Shown: positions 36,417-45,142, counted from the stretch's first letter. The stretch is 64,000 nt of DNA from Rhizobium sp. BK196 (GCF_014193255.1 NZ_JACHZB010000008.1:124001-188000); one strand, 5' to 3'. A program made the numbers and translations. The notes: generated by a model from the letters alone, not told the origin.

Positions 36417-36432
36417 AGGGAAAATTTTCCCT
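36417..36432. promoter_or_regulatory. Perfect 16-bp palindrome upstream of the second chemoreceptor gene
   Basis: AGGGAAAATTTTCCCT, 50 bases before ATG 36482, lies in otherwise unremarkable AT-rich sequence. No U-tract follows. It looks like a binding site for a dimeric regulator or a nucleoid protein. Confidence 0.45.
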
Positions 36433-36481
36433 AACGCATTCTTATGAACCTGATACCGATTGTGTTTGCCAGAGGTTCCAG

Positions 36482-38326
36482 ATGCTGCGTTTCTTTTCGA
36501 CATCCATTGTGCGTCAGATCGTTGCGATCACGCTGCTTCTGCTTGCGGTCAGCACCGCAGCGATTGTCGGCGTGACCTATTACAATCTCGGCAGCTATGT
36601 CATGGATAGCGCGGTATCCGACGCGAAGGATGCAAGCCGCTCGATGGCGGTTCTCTATGGCGCAAGCGATGCTGATGTCCGCATCGATGTGAAGGACAAC
36701 GTTCTGTCCGGCGTCACCGAAGATAAGATTCCCGCTTTCGGCGACTATTCGCTTGTTGATCGCACGGCGCAGTCGATCGCCGGCGTTGCCACCATCTTCG
36801 AAAAGCAGGGGGGCGATTACGTCCGCGTCTCCACCAATGTGAAGAAGGAAAATGGCGACCGTGCCGTTGGCACCAAGCTTGCCGCGGATCATCCCGCCCA
36901 GCCTGTGCTCGCACAGGGTAATGCCTATTACGGTCCGGCAGATCTGTTCGGCCGCAAGTTCATGACGGGCTATTTCCCGGTCAAGAATCCGTCGGGCGCC
37001 ACGATCGGCATCCTCTTCATCGGCATACCGATGGAAGTCTATTACCAGCGGATGAACGAGCTGCAGACGCTGGTTCTTAGCGTCGGCGCCGTGGTGATGC
37101 TACTCGTCGGCGTGCTCGCTTTCTATGCGATCCGCCGTTCCGTGAGGCCGATGCAGGCGTTGACATCAAGCGTGCGTGCCATTTCGTCGGGTGATCTCGT
37201 CAGCGCCGTCCCCTGCGTCGAAAAGAAGAACGAATTCGGCGACATCGGCCGCGCGCTCGCTCTCTTCCGCGACAGCGCGGTGGTCCGACAGGAACTGGAA
37301 ACGCAGGCCGCCGAACAGCGGGCCCTGAACGATGCCGAGCGCAGCCGCAACGATGCGGAGAAGCGCACGCTCGACGGCCAGATCGATTTCGCCGTCAATC
37401 AGCTTGCCGCCGGTCTGGGGCGCCTGTCCCAGGGTGATGTTTCGCAGACCATCGAAACACCCTTCGTCGGCCGGCTCGAACAGCTCCGCATGGATTTCAA
37501 TACGTCGCTCCTGCGCCTTCAGGATACGCTGACGCGCATTCGGGCAAGCGCCGCTTCCATCCAGCGCAACAGCGGTTCGGTTTCCGCCTCGGCTGACGAA
37601 CTCTCCAAGCGCACGGAATCCCAAGCCGCAAGTCTCGAAGAAACGGCTGCTGCCGTCGAACAGATCACGGTTACCGTCCGCTCGTCGGCCGAACGCGCCC
37701 ATGAGGCAAACAATGTCGTCGCCGCGACCAAACGGACGGCGGACGGTTCCGGTACCGTCGTCGGTGATGCCGTCGCCGCCATGGGCCGCATCGAAGACGC
37801 TTCGCAGCGTATCGAACAGATCATCGTGGTCATCGACGACATCGCCTTCCAGACCAACCTTCTGGCGCTGAACGCCGGTGTCGAGGCGGCGCGCGCCGGT
37901 GAGGCCGGCAAGGGCTTTGCCGTCGTGGCTCAGGAAGTGCGCGAGCTTGCCCAGCGTTCGGCCAATGCCGCCAAGGAAATCAAGGCGCTGATCGAACAGT
38001 CGACCCGCGAGGTAAATGCCGGTTCCGAACTCGTGCAGAAGACAGGCAGCGTGCTCGCCTCGATCAGCCACGAGATCATCGCAATCAGCGGTCACGTCGA
38101 GACCATCGCCACGGCAAGCCGCGACCAGTCCGCCGCCCTTCAGGACGTCAACAGTTCCGTCAATGCGATGGACCAGATGACGCAGAAGAATGCCTCGATG
38201 GTTGCCGAAGCCACGCAGGCAAGCCGCCAGCTGGCAGAAGAGGCCGACATGCTGATGGCGCTCATCGAGCAGTTCCGGCTTGGCGAAGGCGCTGCCGCTC
38301 ATGGCCGCGTGAGACAGGCGGCCTGA
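36482..38326 (+). CDS. Methyl-accepting chemotaxis protein with single Cache sensor
   Basis: 614 residues. TM1 (~15-37) is followed by a ~155-residue periplasmic domain with the Cache_3/Cache_2 pattern (VATIFEKQGGDYVRVSTNVK, AYYGPADLFGRKFMTGYFPV, GILFIGIPMEVYY). TM2 (~197-219), HAMP, a second HAMP-like segment (GLGRLSQGDVSQTIETPFVG) and a signalling domain with tip DIAFQTNLLALNAGVEAARA near 453 follow. Such Cache domains often bind organic acids. No C-terminal pentapeptide (ends GRVRQAA). Tandem paralogue of the upstream receptor with a different sensor. Confidence 0.93.
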   Translation: MLRFFSTSIVRQIVAITLLLLAVSTAAIVGVTYYNLGSYVMDSAVSDAKDASRSMAVLYGASDADVRIDVKDNVLSGVTEDKIPAFGDYSLVDRTAQSIAGVATIFEKQGGDYVRVSTNVKKENGDRAVGTKLAADHPAQPVLAQGNAYYGPADLFGRKFMTGYFPVKNPSGATIGILFIGIPMEVYYQRMNELQTLVLSVGAVVMLLVGVLAFYAIRRSVRPMQALTSSVRAISSGDLVSAVPCVEKKNEFGDIGRALALFRDSAVVRQELETQAAEQRALNDAERSRNDAEKRTLDGQIDFAVNQLAAGLGRLSQGDVSQTIETPFVGRLEQLRMDFNTSLLRLQDTLTRIRASAASIQRNSGSVSASADELSKRTESQAASLEETAAAVEQITVTVRSSAERAHEANNVVAATKRTADGSGTVVGDAVAAMGRIEDASQRIEQIIVVIDDIAFQTNLLALNAGVEAARAGEAGKGFAVVAQEVRELAQRSANAAKEIKALIEQSTREVNAGSELVQKTGSVLASISHEIIAISGHVETIATASRDQSAALQDVNSSVNAMDQMTQKNASMVAEATQASRQLAEEADMLMALIEQFRLGEGAAAHGRVRQAA

Positions 38327-38541
38327 CATCCGCATTCATTTCTGCCGGGCTGCACTTTCGTGCGCCCGGCGCCTCTATTTTCCGGCTCGGTTAGCCAGGC
38401 GACAAATCGCACCAAGGGGCCGTTTGCAACCGTATTGTAAAACGCGTCTTCGTCTTTTATCCGGTCGCGTCTCGTTTGCTGCAGCAATCTAGCCCGCTGC
38501 ATCCGGCCAGCAATATCTGCGATCAGAAAACACTCAATCAT
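38299..38541 (-). CDS. Possible small Arg-rich protein, divergent from the LysR gene
   Basis: 80 residues from ATG 38541, preceded on its strand by AAAGGACATCACG. The first ~55 residues are protein-like and helical (ECFLIADIAGRMQRARLLQQ, TRRDRIKDEDAFYNTVANG, RFVAWLTEPENR). The last ~25 run through the terminator hairpin and the final 28 bases of the convergent chemoreceptor gene and look less natural. It may be a real gene with an eroded end, or a chance frame. Confidence 0.38.
   Translation of the reverse strand: MIECFLIADIAGRMQRARLLQQTRRDRIKDEDAFYNTVANGPLVRFVAWLTEPENRGAGRTKVQPGRNECGCQAACLTRP
38344..38370 (+). terminator. Terminator of the second chemoreceptor gene
   Basis: GCCGGGC-T-GCAC / GTGC-GCCCGGC with loop TTTC forms an 11-bp stem with one bulged T, 17 bases after the stop; CTATTTTCC follows. 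Confidence 0.7.
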
Positions 38542-38630
38542 CGTGATGTCCTTTCGTTTGTGGACATCGATTGATCTACACATCAAAATCCGCTTCTTAA
38601 ACAGGCGAAATCCCATTATGTCTTTCACTC

Positions 38631-39500
38631 ATGAAAAGCGGCAATTGGGATTCCTATCAGCTTTTCCTGCAGGTTGCCCGCAGCGGCGGTCTGACGGGCG
38701 CAAGTGCCGCCACTGCTTTGAGCCCGGCGACGATCGGCCGGCGCATGCTCGATCTCGAGCAGGAACTCGGCCGCGCACTCTTTCACCGCAGCCAGACAGG
38801 CTACCGCCTGACCGCTGATGGACAGACCCTCGTCGATCATCTGCAGGAGATGGAAGCCGCCGCCCGCAAGGTCGAAGCATGGCGGCAATCGTCCGAGGGT
38901 GGGGCCACCGTCAGGATCGCTGCCGGCACATGGATCTCTTGGCTGCTGACCGAGAATTTTTCGGCGATCCGCATGCCGGGAGATACGTTCGGCATCTCTC
39001 TGGCGATTGGCGAGGCGCGAGCGAACCTGAATTACCGGGAAAGCGATATCGGCATCCGCGCCTTTGAGCCGGAGGAAAGCAATCTCGCCGCCCGTTTGCT
39101 CGGCGAAGTCGCCTATGCGGTCTATGTCAGGCGCAATGCCAGCCAGGACGATGGCAGGTGGATTGCCGTTGGCGCGGAGGATGCGATCTCCTCCTACCTG
39201 CGCTGGCCCTATCAGAATGCGGGATCCGCCATCGTCGCGACGGTCAACCGTCCGCGCTCCCTGCCGGATCTGGTGCGTGCGGGTGCGGGAAAGGCGGTGC
39301 TGCCCTGTTTCGTCGGCGATCTCTATCCCGAACTGGAACGGTGCGGTGGCGAACTGCCTGAGCTGCGTCACCGCCAATGGATCGTCATGAATGCCGAGGA
39401 TCGTCACCGCCCGGAAATCCGCATGGTCGCCGATCGAATGACGAAGCTCTTGAAAAGCTACACCGATCTCTTCGCCGGTAAGCGCGCCAGCCGCGGTTAG
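38631..39500 (+). CDS. LysR-family transcriptional regulator
   Basis: 289 residues. The N-terminal winged helix (WDSYQLFLQVARSGGLTGAS, ALSPATIGRRMLDLEQELGR, LFHRSQTGYRLTADG) is clear, followed by a LysR substrate-binding domain that is more divergent than usual. The target genes are not evident: the only divergent neighbour is the doubtful small frame at 38299-38541. It converges with the LuxR-type gene, with 11 bases between stops. Confidence 0.88.
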   Translation: MKSGNWDSYQLFLQVARSGGLTGASAATALSPATIGRRMLDLEQELGRALFHRSQTGYRLTADGQTLVDHLQEMEAAARKVEAWRQSSEGGATVRIAAGTWISWLLTENFSAIRMPGDTFGISLAIGEARANLNYRESDIGIRAFEPEESNLAARLLGEVAYAVYVRRNASQDDGRWIAVGAEDAISSYLRWPYQNAGSAIVATVNRPRSLPDLVRAGAGKAVLPCFVGDLYPELERCGGELPELRHRQWIVMNAEDRHRPEIRMVADRMTKLLKSYTDLFAGKRASRG

Positions 39501-39511
39501 CCGGAATTGCG

Positions 39512-40618
39512 TTACGGCATCAGCCGCCGCACGAGCGCTACCTGGCTGTTCACCCCGAGCTTCGAATAGATGTTCTTGAGATGCGACCGCGCCGTCTCAT
39601 AGCTGACATCGTTCGTCCGTGCGACCTCGCGCAGCGACAGGCCCGCCGCGATGCCGGCAGCGATCCGCATTTCCGCCGCCGTCAGCTGGTCGATGCGCGG
39701 TAGGGCGTCGTTGAGATCGGGCCGCAATGGAACGCTCGTCCGCTCGATGATCATCGCCACCATCGGTCCTTCAAGAAATTGAGTGATGAAATCCGATTGC
39801 ATCTTCACCAGCGTGCATTTGAAGCTGCTGTTCTTCATCCTGATTAGCGTGCTCGCCGGCGAAGCTGTCTGCAAGCGGTTGCGCAGCAGCACCGACAGAC
39901 GGGAGGCGAGCTCCCCGTCGTCGATCACGATCCGCCCGGTCGAGGTGACGCCGATCGCCTCGCCCTCCGCGATCATGCGCTCCGCCTCAGCGTTGATGGA
40001 GCGGATATTCTGATCCTCGCCGATATAGACGATGCCGACGCCGATCGCGTCGAAGAGCGCCAGTCCGTTTTCATTGTTATGAGGGTCGCGGTGCTCGCGG
40101 CGAATGAAATCGAAAGCGCGGCGCAAATGCGGCGCCAGGTCGCTGAGCAGTTCGGCATTGCTGCGATTGAAATCCGGATCGGAAGACGAGGTCAGCGTCG
40201 AAAGGTTGAAGGAGCGTCCGCGTTCGCGCATGATCGTCACGCCGACACTGCTTTCGCAGCCGATCCAGCGAAGGTAATCGCCGTAGAACTCCGTCTTCAG
40301 AAGCTGCTCGCGCGGCAGCATCTGATCGGCGATCACGCCAAGGCCGATCGGCCGGGTGGCGGCGCGCGGCATCCACGGATTGATGGCCGCATAGTGGTGG
40401 TTATAGGCGTCGCTTTCCTTTTCCGTGAGACCGGAGGAAAGGGAGAGACCGCCGGTGCGCGCTACGGCATCGTGGAAAAACAGCGTCGACTTGGCATCAG
40501 GCATCGTCGCGGTCAGCGCGTCGAGAAAGGCTTGCCACGACGTCTCGCCGAAGAGCGCGCCATAGATCAGATCGGTCAGAACGTCGAGTTTTGCGTGCGG
40601 CGGACCGGGCATATGCAT
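39512..40618 (-). CDS. LuxR-family transcriptional regulator with PAS-like sensor region
   Basis: 368 residues from ATG 40618 (ATG 40612 and TTG 40639 are alternatives). The C-terminal ~65 residues form a LuxR/GerE helix-turn-helix (LTAAEMRIAAGIAAGLSLRE, then VARTNDVSYETARSHLKNIY and SKLGVNSQVALVRRL). The N-terminal 300 residues contain a helical segment and a PAS-like stretch (ALFDAIGVGIVYIGEDQNIR). No autoinducer-binding domain or receiver domain is seen. The signal is unknown. In rhizobia, proteins of this design are frequent orphans. Confidence 0.85.
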   Translation of the reverse strand: MHMPGPPHAKLDVLTDLIYGALFGETSWQAFLDALTATMPDAKSTLFFHDAVARTGGLSLSSGLTEKESDAYNHHYAAINPWMPRAATRPIGLGVIADQMLPREQLLKTEFYGDYLRWIGCESSVGVTIMRERGRSFNLSTLTSSSDPDFNRSNAELLSDLAPHLRRAFDFIRREHRDPHNNENGLALFDAIGVGIVYIGEDQNIRSINAEAERMIAEGEAIGVTSTGRIVIDDGELASRLSVLLRNRLQTASPASTLIRMKNSSFKCTLVKMQSDFITQFLEGPMVAMIIERTSVPLRPDLNDALPRIDQLTAAEMRIAAGIAAGLSLREVARTNDVSYETARSHLKNIYSKLGVNSQVALVRRLMP

Positions 40619-40681
40619 TCCGTTCGAAGATATGCTCAATTATGCCGCGACTCCGCCAGGCAGACAATTGCGTCAAATAGC

Positions 40682-40713
40682 GTAGGTCCGGCGGTCTCTA
40701 CCACCGGACCTAC
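40682..40713 (-). terminator. Candidate terminator of the aceA operon
   Basis: GTAGGTCCGG / CCGGACCTAC form a perfect 10-bp stem extended internally by GGT/ACC, just past the stop of the aceA companion gene. The minus-strand tail is a poor U-tract (GCTATTTGACG). Confidence 0.55.
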
Positions 40714-40715
40714 CC

Positions 40716-40952
40716 TTAATTTCTGTTTGCGACGATGACCGGGATCAATAGATCGCCCCAATTGCCGTCGCCGCCATGATGCCGGGCGGAGCGCACCAGC
40801 TCCACCGAAACACCGGCCTCGACCGCCTTCATTACCGACTGGTTCAGCCTGTGCAGATCGTTGGCGAGCATACGGATCACCGTCTGCTGGTTATCAGTCA
40901 TGCTGCTTGCCTGTTCTTCCGTCCGTTCGCGGACGCGTGCGATGGATGCCAT
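40716..40952 (-). CDS. Small conserved companion of isocitrate lyase, unknown function
   Basis: 78 residues from ATG 40952, preceded by AGGAGAACAAAAC. It is soluble and helical (RVRERTEEQASSMTDNQQTV, MLANDLHRLNQSVMKAVEAG), then SVELVRSARHHGGDGNWGDL and a hydrophobic IPVIVANRN end. It starts 13 bases after the aceA stop and is therefore co-transcribed with it. I recognise no known domain. A regulatory or accessory role in the glyoxylate shunt is suggested only by position. Confidence 0.75.
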   Translation of the reverse strand: MASIARVRERTEEQASSMTDNQQTVIRMLANDLHRLNQSVMKAVEAGVSVELVRSARHHGGDGNWGDLLIPVIVANRN

Positions 40953-40965
40953 GTTTTGTTCTCCT

Positions 40966-42255
40966 CTACTCGGCAGCCGGTTTGAACTGGGCGTGTTCGG
41001 TTGATTCTCCCATGGCCGTCGTCGAAGCACGGCCGCCCGATATCGCCAGCGACACGGCATCGAAATAGCCGGTGCCGACTTCACGCTGATGCTTGGTGGC
41101 GGTATAGCCGCGCGCTTCCGCCGCGAATTCCGCCTGTTGAAGCTCGCAATAGGCCTCCATCTGCCGCTCGCGATAATCGCTGGCGAGCTCGTACATGCCG
41201 TAGTTCAGCTGATGGAACCCGGCGAGTGTGATGAACTGGAACTTGTAGCCCATGGCGCCGAGTTCGCGCTGGAACTTGGCGATGACAGCATCGTCGAGGT
41301 TTTTCTTCCAGTTGAAGGATGGCGAGCAATTATAGGCAAGCAGCTTGCCGGGATGCACTTTGTGGACGCCTTCGGCAAAGCGGCGTGCTTGTTCCAGGTC
41401 AGGCTTCGACGTTTCGCACCAGATGAGGTCGCAATGGTTCGCATAGGCGACCGCACGTGCAATGCAGGGTTCCAGCCCGTTGCGAACCTGATAGAAGCCC
41501 TCGACCGTGCGTCCGGCATCATAATCGACGAAAGGCTGGTCGCGCTCGTCGATGTCAGAGGTCAGAAGTTTGGCCGCTTCGGCATCGGTGCGGGCGATGA
41601 CGAGCGTCGGCACGCCCATGACATCGGCCGCAAGCCGCGCCGCGTCGAGATTGCGGATATGCGCGGCGGTCGGGATCAGCACCTTGCCGCCAAGATGGCC
41701 GCATTTCTTCTCCGAAGCCAGCTGATCCTCGAAATGAACGCCGGCTGCTCCCGCCTCTATGTAGGCTTTCATGATCTCGAAGGCATTGAGTGGTCCGCCG
41801 AAACCGGCTTCAGCGTCAGCGACGATGGGCGCAAACCAGGTCTCGACCGAAGGTGCTTGACCTTCCGCCGTCTCGATCTGATCGGCGCGCTGGAGCGTCC
41901 GATTGATGCGTTTAGCAAGCTCCGGCCCGGCATTGGCGGGATAGAGCGATTGATCCGGATACATTGCTGATGCCGTGTTGGCGTCGGCTGCAACCTGCCA
42001 TCCGGAAAGATAGATCGCCTTCAGCCCGGCGCGTACCATCTGCATGGCCTGGTTGCCGGAGAGCGCGCCGAGCGCATTGACGAAATTCTCCTCATGCAGA
42101 AGCTGCCAGAGACGGGCAGCCCCCATTTCGGCCAGCGTGTAGCGAAGCGCGACGGAGCCGCGCAGACGCTCTACATCGGCGACGGAATAGGGCCGTTCGA
42201 TACCGTCGAAACGGCCAGCGGGGGCATTGCGGATGAGCTTGTAAAAATCTGTCAC
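40966..42255 (-). CDS. aceA: AceA, isocitrate lyase
   Basis: 429 residues with a GTG start preceded by AGAGGAG. Catalytic signature KKCGH at 183-187 (Cys185), with IVADAEAGFGGPLNAFEIMK, GVHFEDQLASEKKCGHLGGK and LVIARTDAEAAKLLTSDIDE around it. It cleaves isocitrate to succinate and glyoxylate, allowing growth on acetate and fatty acids. Divergent from a ShrR/RamB-type regulator, which is the expected controller. Confidence 0.97.
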   Translation of the reverse strand: MTDFYKLIRNAPAGRFDGIERPYSVADVERLRGSVALRYTLAEMGAARLWQLLHEENFVNALGALSGNQAMQMVRAGLKAIYLSGWQVAADANTASAMYPDQSLYPANAGPELAKRINRTLQRADQIETAEGQAPSVETWFAPIVADAEAGFGGPLNAFEIMKAYIEAGAAGVHFEDQLASEKKCGHLGGKVLIPTAAHIRNLDAARLAADVMGVPTLVIARTDAEAAKLLTSDIDERDQPFVDYDAGRTVEGFYQVRNGLEPCIARAVAYANHCDLIWCETSKPDLEQARRFAEGVHKVHPGKLLAYNCSPSFNWKKNLDDAVIAKFQRELGAMGYKFQFITLAGFHQLNYGMYELASDYRERQMEAYCELQQAEFAAEARGYTATKHQREVGTGYFDAVSLAISGGRASTTAMGESTEHAQFKPAAE

Positions 42256-42301
42256 GCCAATCTCCTCTTGGACTTCAAACGCCTGAGCGCTGATGACAGA
42301 A

Positions 42302-42410
42302 TTTACAAAACGAGGAAATTATCCAGAAAAACCTTTGATTACCGGCAAGGAAAGAGGTTAGGATGTGGGAATTTACAGGACTGTTTTGTAATTTTGTAAA
42401 AAATTGTAAA
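42302..42410. promoter_or_regulatory. aceA/shrR intergenic region with repeated TTTTGTAA elements
   Basis: Direct repeats TTTTGTAA (42384-42391), TTTTGTAAA (42392-42400) and ATTGTAAA (42403-42410) lie just upstream of the regulator start, with inverted copies TTTACAAAA (42302-42310) and TTTACA (42372-42377) nearer aceA. The clustering suggests operators for the divergently encoded regulator; binding is inferred. Confidence 0.55.
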
Positions 42411-42433
42411 CTCTGGAGTGTAAAGGATGTGAC

Positions 42434-43828
42434 ATGGCGGAACGGAAGATATTTGCGGGGCCGAAAGTCAGGCGTATCCGCAATACGCTTGCATTGACTC
42501 AGACTGCCATGGCCGAGGCGCTGGAGATATCGCCTTCATATCTGAATCTGATTGAACGCAATCAGCGCCCATTGACGGTACAATTGCTGCTCAAGCTCTC
42601 TTCCGTCTACCGCATCGATCTTGAGGAACTGCAGGGTGAAACTCCCGGCGGCCTTGGCCAACTGAAGGAAGTGTTCGCCGATCCGTTGCTGTCGGGTGAG
42701 TTGCCGGGTGATCAGGAACTTGTCGAAGTGGCCGATGCCGCGCCGAACGCGGCCGGTGGCGTGGTCAAGCTCTACCGCGCCTATCGCGAGCAGGCCGCCC
42801 GGCTTTCCGACCTGACCGCCTTGATGGCGGGGGACGACCGTGTGCCGGTCGCGTCCGGCCGCCTGCCTCTGGATGAGGTGAGGGAGGTGCTGGAGCGCCG
42901 TCCCGCCTATTTCGCCGACATCGAGGCGGCGGCCGAAAGTTTCGCCAATGGACTTGCTGCCGGCGGTGACCTGAAGGACTGGCTGAAGAACGAGCGCGGC
43001 ATCGCCACTCGCATCCTGCCTGTCCACGTCATGCCGGATCTGCGTCGCCGCTTCGACCGTCACTCGATGCGGCTTTTTTTATCCGAGCGCCTTTCGCGGG
43101 CCGATCAAGCGCAGGAGATAGCCATCGAAGTGGCCAGGCTCGCCCTGCGGCCCGAGATCGAAGCCGCGCTCGACGAGTTGCCCTTGTCATCCGACGAGGC
43201 GCGGCGCATCGCCCGCTTCGAACTCACGCGCAGTGCGGCGCTCGCCTTGCTGATGCCGTACGGAGCCTTTCTTCTTGCCGCACAGAATACCCGATACGAC
43301 ATCGATCTCATCCGCGCCCGTTTCGCTGTTTCCTTCGGCCAGGCTGCGGCGCGCCTCGTCATGCTGCAGCGTCCCGGTGCTGCGGGCATTCCGTTCTTTC
43401 TCATGGAGCGCGATGCCGTAGGGCATGTGATCCGCAGGGCAGGCGCCCACGGGTTTCCTCAGGCACGCTTCGGCGGCAACTGTCCGAAGCTCAATATCCA
43501 TGCAGCCTTTCAGGAGCCCGGAAGGATATTGGCAGAAACGGTCGTCATGCCCGACGGTTCGACTTTCCTGACGGTCGCACGCACGCTGGAAGGGCCTGTT
43601 GTCGAATTCGGCGAACGGGTGCGGCGCACGGCTCTGCTGATCGGTTGCGATGCCGCCCTGCGCGACAGTCTGGTCTACGGTCGAAGCGATGTCCTACCGG
43701 TCGCCGTCGGCCCCGCCTGCCGCCTTTGCGAGAGGCGCGGATGCCTTTCGCGGGCCGAGCCGCCGCTCACCCGTCCACTCGCACTGGACGAGACTTCCGC
43801 CGGCCTTGGAAGCTTCGATTTTCAGTGA
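42434..43828 (+). CDS. ShrR/RamB-type XRE regulator of short-chain acyl/acetate metabolism
   Basis: 464 residues. The N-terminal XRE helix-turn-helix (VRRIRNTLALTQTAMAEALE, ISPSYLNLIERNQRPL) is followed by an IrrE/ImmA-like domain without an obvious intact HExxH (DEARRIARFELTRSAALALL) and a C-terminal short-chain fatty acyl regulator domain with a cysteine cluster (CRLCERRGCLSRAEPPLTRP). Relatives such as RamB of Corynebacterium control aceA/aceB. Its divergent placement from aceA fits repression or activation of isocitrate lyase and autoregulation. Confidence 0.87.
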   Translation: MAERKIFAGPKVRRIRNTLALTQTAMAEALEISPSYLNLIERNQRPLTVQLLLKLSSVYRIDLEELQGETPGGLGQLKEVFADPLLSGELPGDQELVEVADAAPNAAGGVVKLYRAYREQAARLSDLTALMAGDDRVPVASGRLPLDEVREVLERRPAYFADIEAAAESFANGLAAGGDLKDWLKNERGIATRILPVHVMPDLRRRFDRHSMRLFLSERLSRADQAQEIAIEVARLALRPEIEAALDELPLSSDEARRIARFELTRSAALALLMPYGAFLLAAQNTRYDIDLIRARFAVSFGQAAARLVMLQRPGAAGIPFFLMERDAVGHVIRRAGAHGFPQARFGGNCPKLNIHAAFQEPGRILAETVVMPDGSTFLTVARTLEGPVVEFGERVRRTALLIGCDAALRDSLVYGRSDVLPVAVGPACRLCERRGCLSRAEPPLTRPLALDETSAGLGSFDFQ

Positions 43829-43956
43829 TTGTGAAATCGTTGACACTGCAGGATTTTGCGCTTGTAGGCTCAGAAATTCCTTTCTAGTCTGCGTTCAAAC
43901 CAGAGGGAAGAAGAGGTGTCCGCTGGCGCGACGCCTTTAAAAAAACAGGAGATATT

Positions 43957-45054
43957 ATGAGGTCAAGAATAGCCAGCCTGACGGCAGTTGCCGTTGTCGC
44001 TCTCCTTGCTGCTGCGCCGGCCTTCGCCCAGGAGCGCGTGGTCAACGTCTACAACTGGTCCGATTATATCGACAACTCAATCCTTGAAGACTTCACCAAG
44101 GAAACCGGTATCAAGGTTGTCTACGACACGTTCGATTCCAACGAAACCGTGGAAACCAAGCTGCTCGCTGGAGGCACGGGTTACGACGTCGTCGTTCCGA
44201 CAGCCGACTTCCTGCAGCGCCAGATCCAGGCCGGCGTCTTCCAGAAGCTCGACAAGTCCAAATTGCCGAACCTTTCTAACATGTGGGATGTGATCCAGCA
44301 GCGCACTGCTGAATATGATCCGGGCAACGAATATGCTGTCGATTACATGTGGGGTACCGATGGCATCGGCTACAACGTCAAGAAGGTCGCCGAAATCCTC
44401 GGTCCCGATGCCAAGCCCGGCCTTGAAGTGATCTTCGATCCGAAGGTTGCCGCAAAATTCAAGGATTGCGGTATCTATGTGCTCGATACGCCGAAGGACG
44501 TGATAACCACGGCGCTGCGATATCTCGGCCTCGACCCGAACTCCACCAAGGCCGAGGATTTCAAGAAGGTCGAAGAGTTGCTGACGGCCGCTCGCCCCTA
44601 CATTCGCAAGTTTCACTCGTCCGAATACATCAACGCCCTTGCCAATGGCGATATATGCATCGCCTTCGGCTATTCCGGTGACATGTTGCAGGCTCGCGAC
44701 CGCGCGGCCGAAGCCAAGAATGGTGTGGAGGTCAACTACTCGATTCCTGTGCAGGGTGCACAGATGTGGTTCGATATGATGGCGATCCCCGCCGATGCCA
44801 AGCATGTGGCCGAAGCGCATGAATTTCTGAACTACATGATGAAGCCGGAAGTCATCGCGAAAGCGAGCGACTTCACCTTCTATGCCAACGGCAACAAGGC
44901 CTCGCAGCAGTTCGTCAGCAAGGAGGTGCTGGAAGACCCCGCCGTCTATCCGACGGATGAGGTAATGAAGGGTCTTTTCACGGTCCGGCCGTGGGATCCG
45001 AAGACCCAGCGCACGGCGACGCGAATCTGGACGAAGGTCGTCACTGGCCAGTAA
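43957..45054 (+). CDS. potF: PotF-like putrescine/spermidine-binding protein
   Basis: 365 residues. A signal peptide (RIASLTAVAVVALLAAAPAFA) is followed by a PotD/PotF fold: VVNVYNWSDYIDNSILEDF, GTGYDVVVPTADFLQRQIQA, YAVDYMWGTDGIGYNVKKV, SGDMLQARDRAAEAK and a C-terminal RIWTKV. It captures polyamines in the periplasm for PotGHI. AGGAG precedes the ATG. A possible -35 TTGACA lies at 43840-43845. A strong hairpin separates it from potG. Confidence 0.9.
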   Translation: MRSRIASLTAVAVVALLAAAPAFAQERVVNVYNWSDYIDNSILEDFTKETGIKVVYDTFDSNETVETKLLAGGTGYDVVVPTADFLQRQIQAGVFQKLDKSKLPNLSNMWDVIQQRTAEYDPGNEYAVDYMWGTDGIGYNVKKVAEILGPDAKPGLEVIFDPKVAAKFKDCGIYVLDTPKDVITTALRYLGLDPNSTKAEDFKKVEELLTAARPYIRKFHSSEYINALANGDICIAFGYSGDMLQARDRAAEAKNGVEVNYSIPVQGAQMWFDMMAIPADAKHVAEAHEFLNYMMKPEVIAKASDFTFYANGNKASQQFVSKEVLEDPAVYPTDEVMKGLFTVRPWDPKTQRTATRIWTKVVTGQ

Positions 45055-45063
45055 GACGATACC

Positions 45064-45091
45064 AGGCCCGGACGGAAACGTCCGGGCCTTT
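45064..45091 (+). terminator. Hairpin (partial terminator) between potF and potG
   Basis: Perfect 11-bp stem AGGCCCGGACG / CGTCCGGGCCT with GAAA tetraloop, then TTTC. Position 10 bases after the potF stop suggests attenuation, giving more binding protein than transporter. Confidence 0.7.
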
Positions 45092-45142
45092 CAATTACCG
45101 GCCTGGGGAGGCTGGCTGAAACCGTGTATTTCGGGGAATAAT

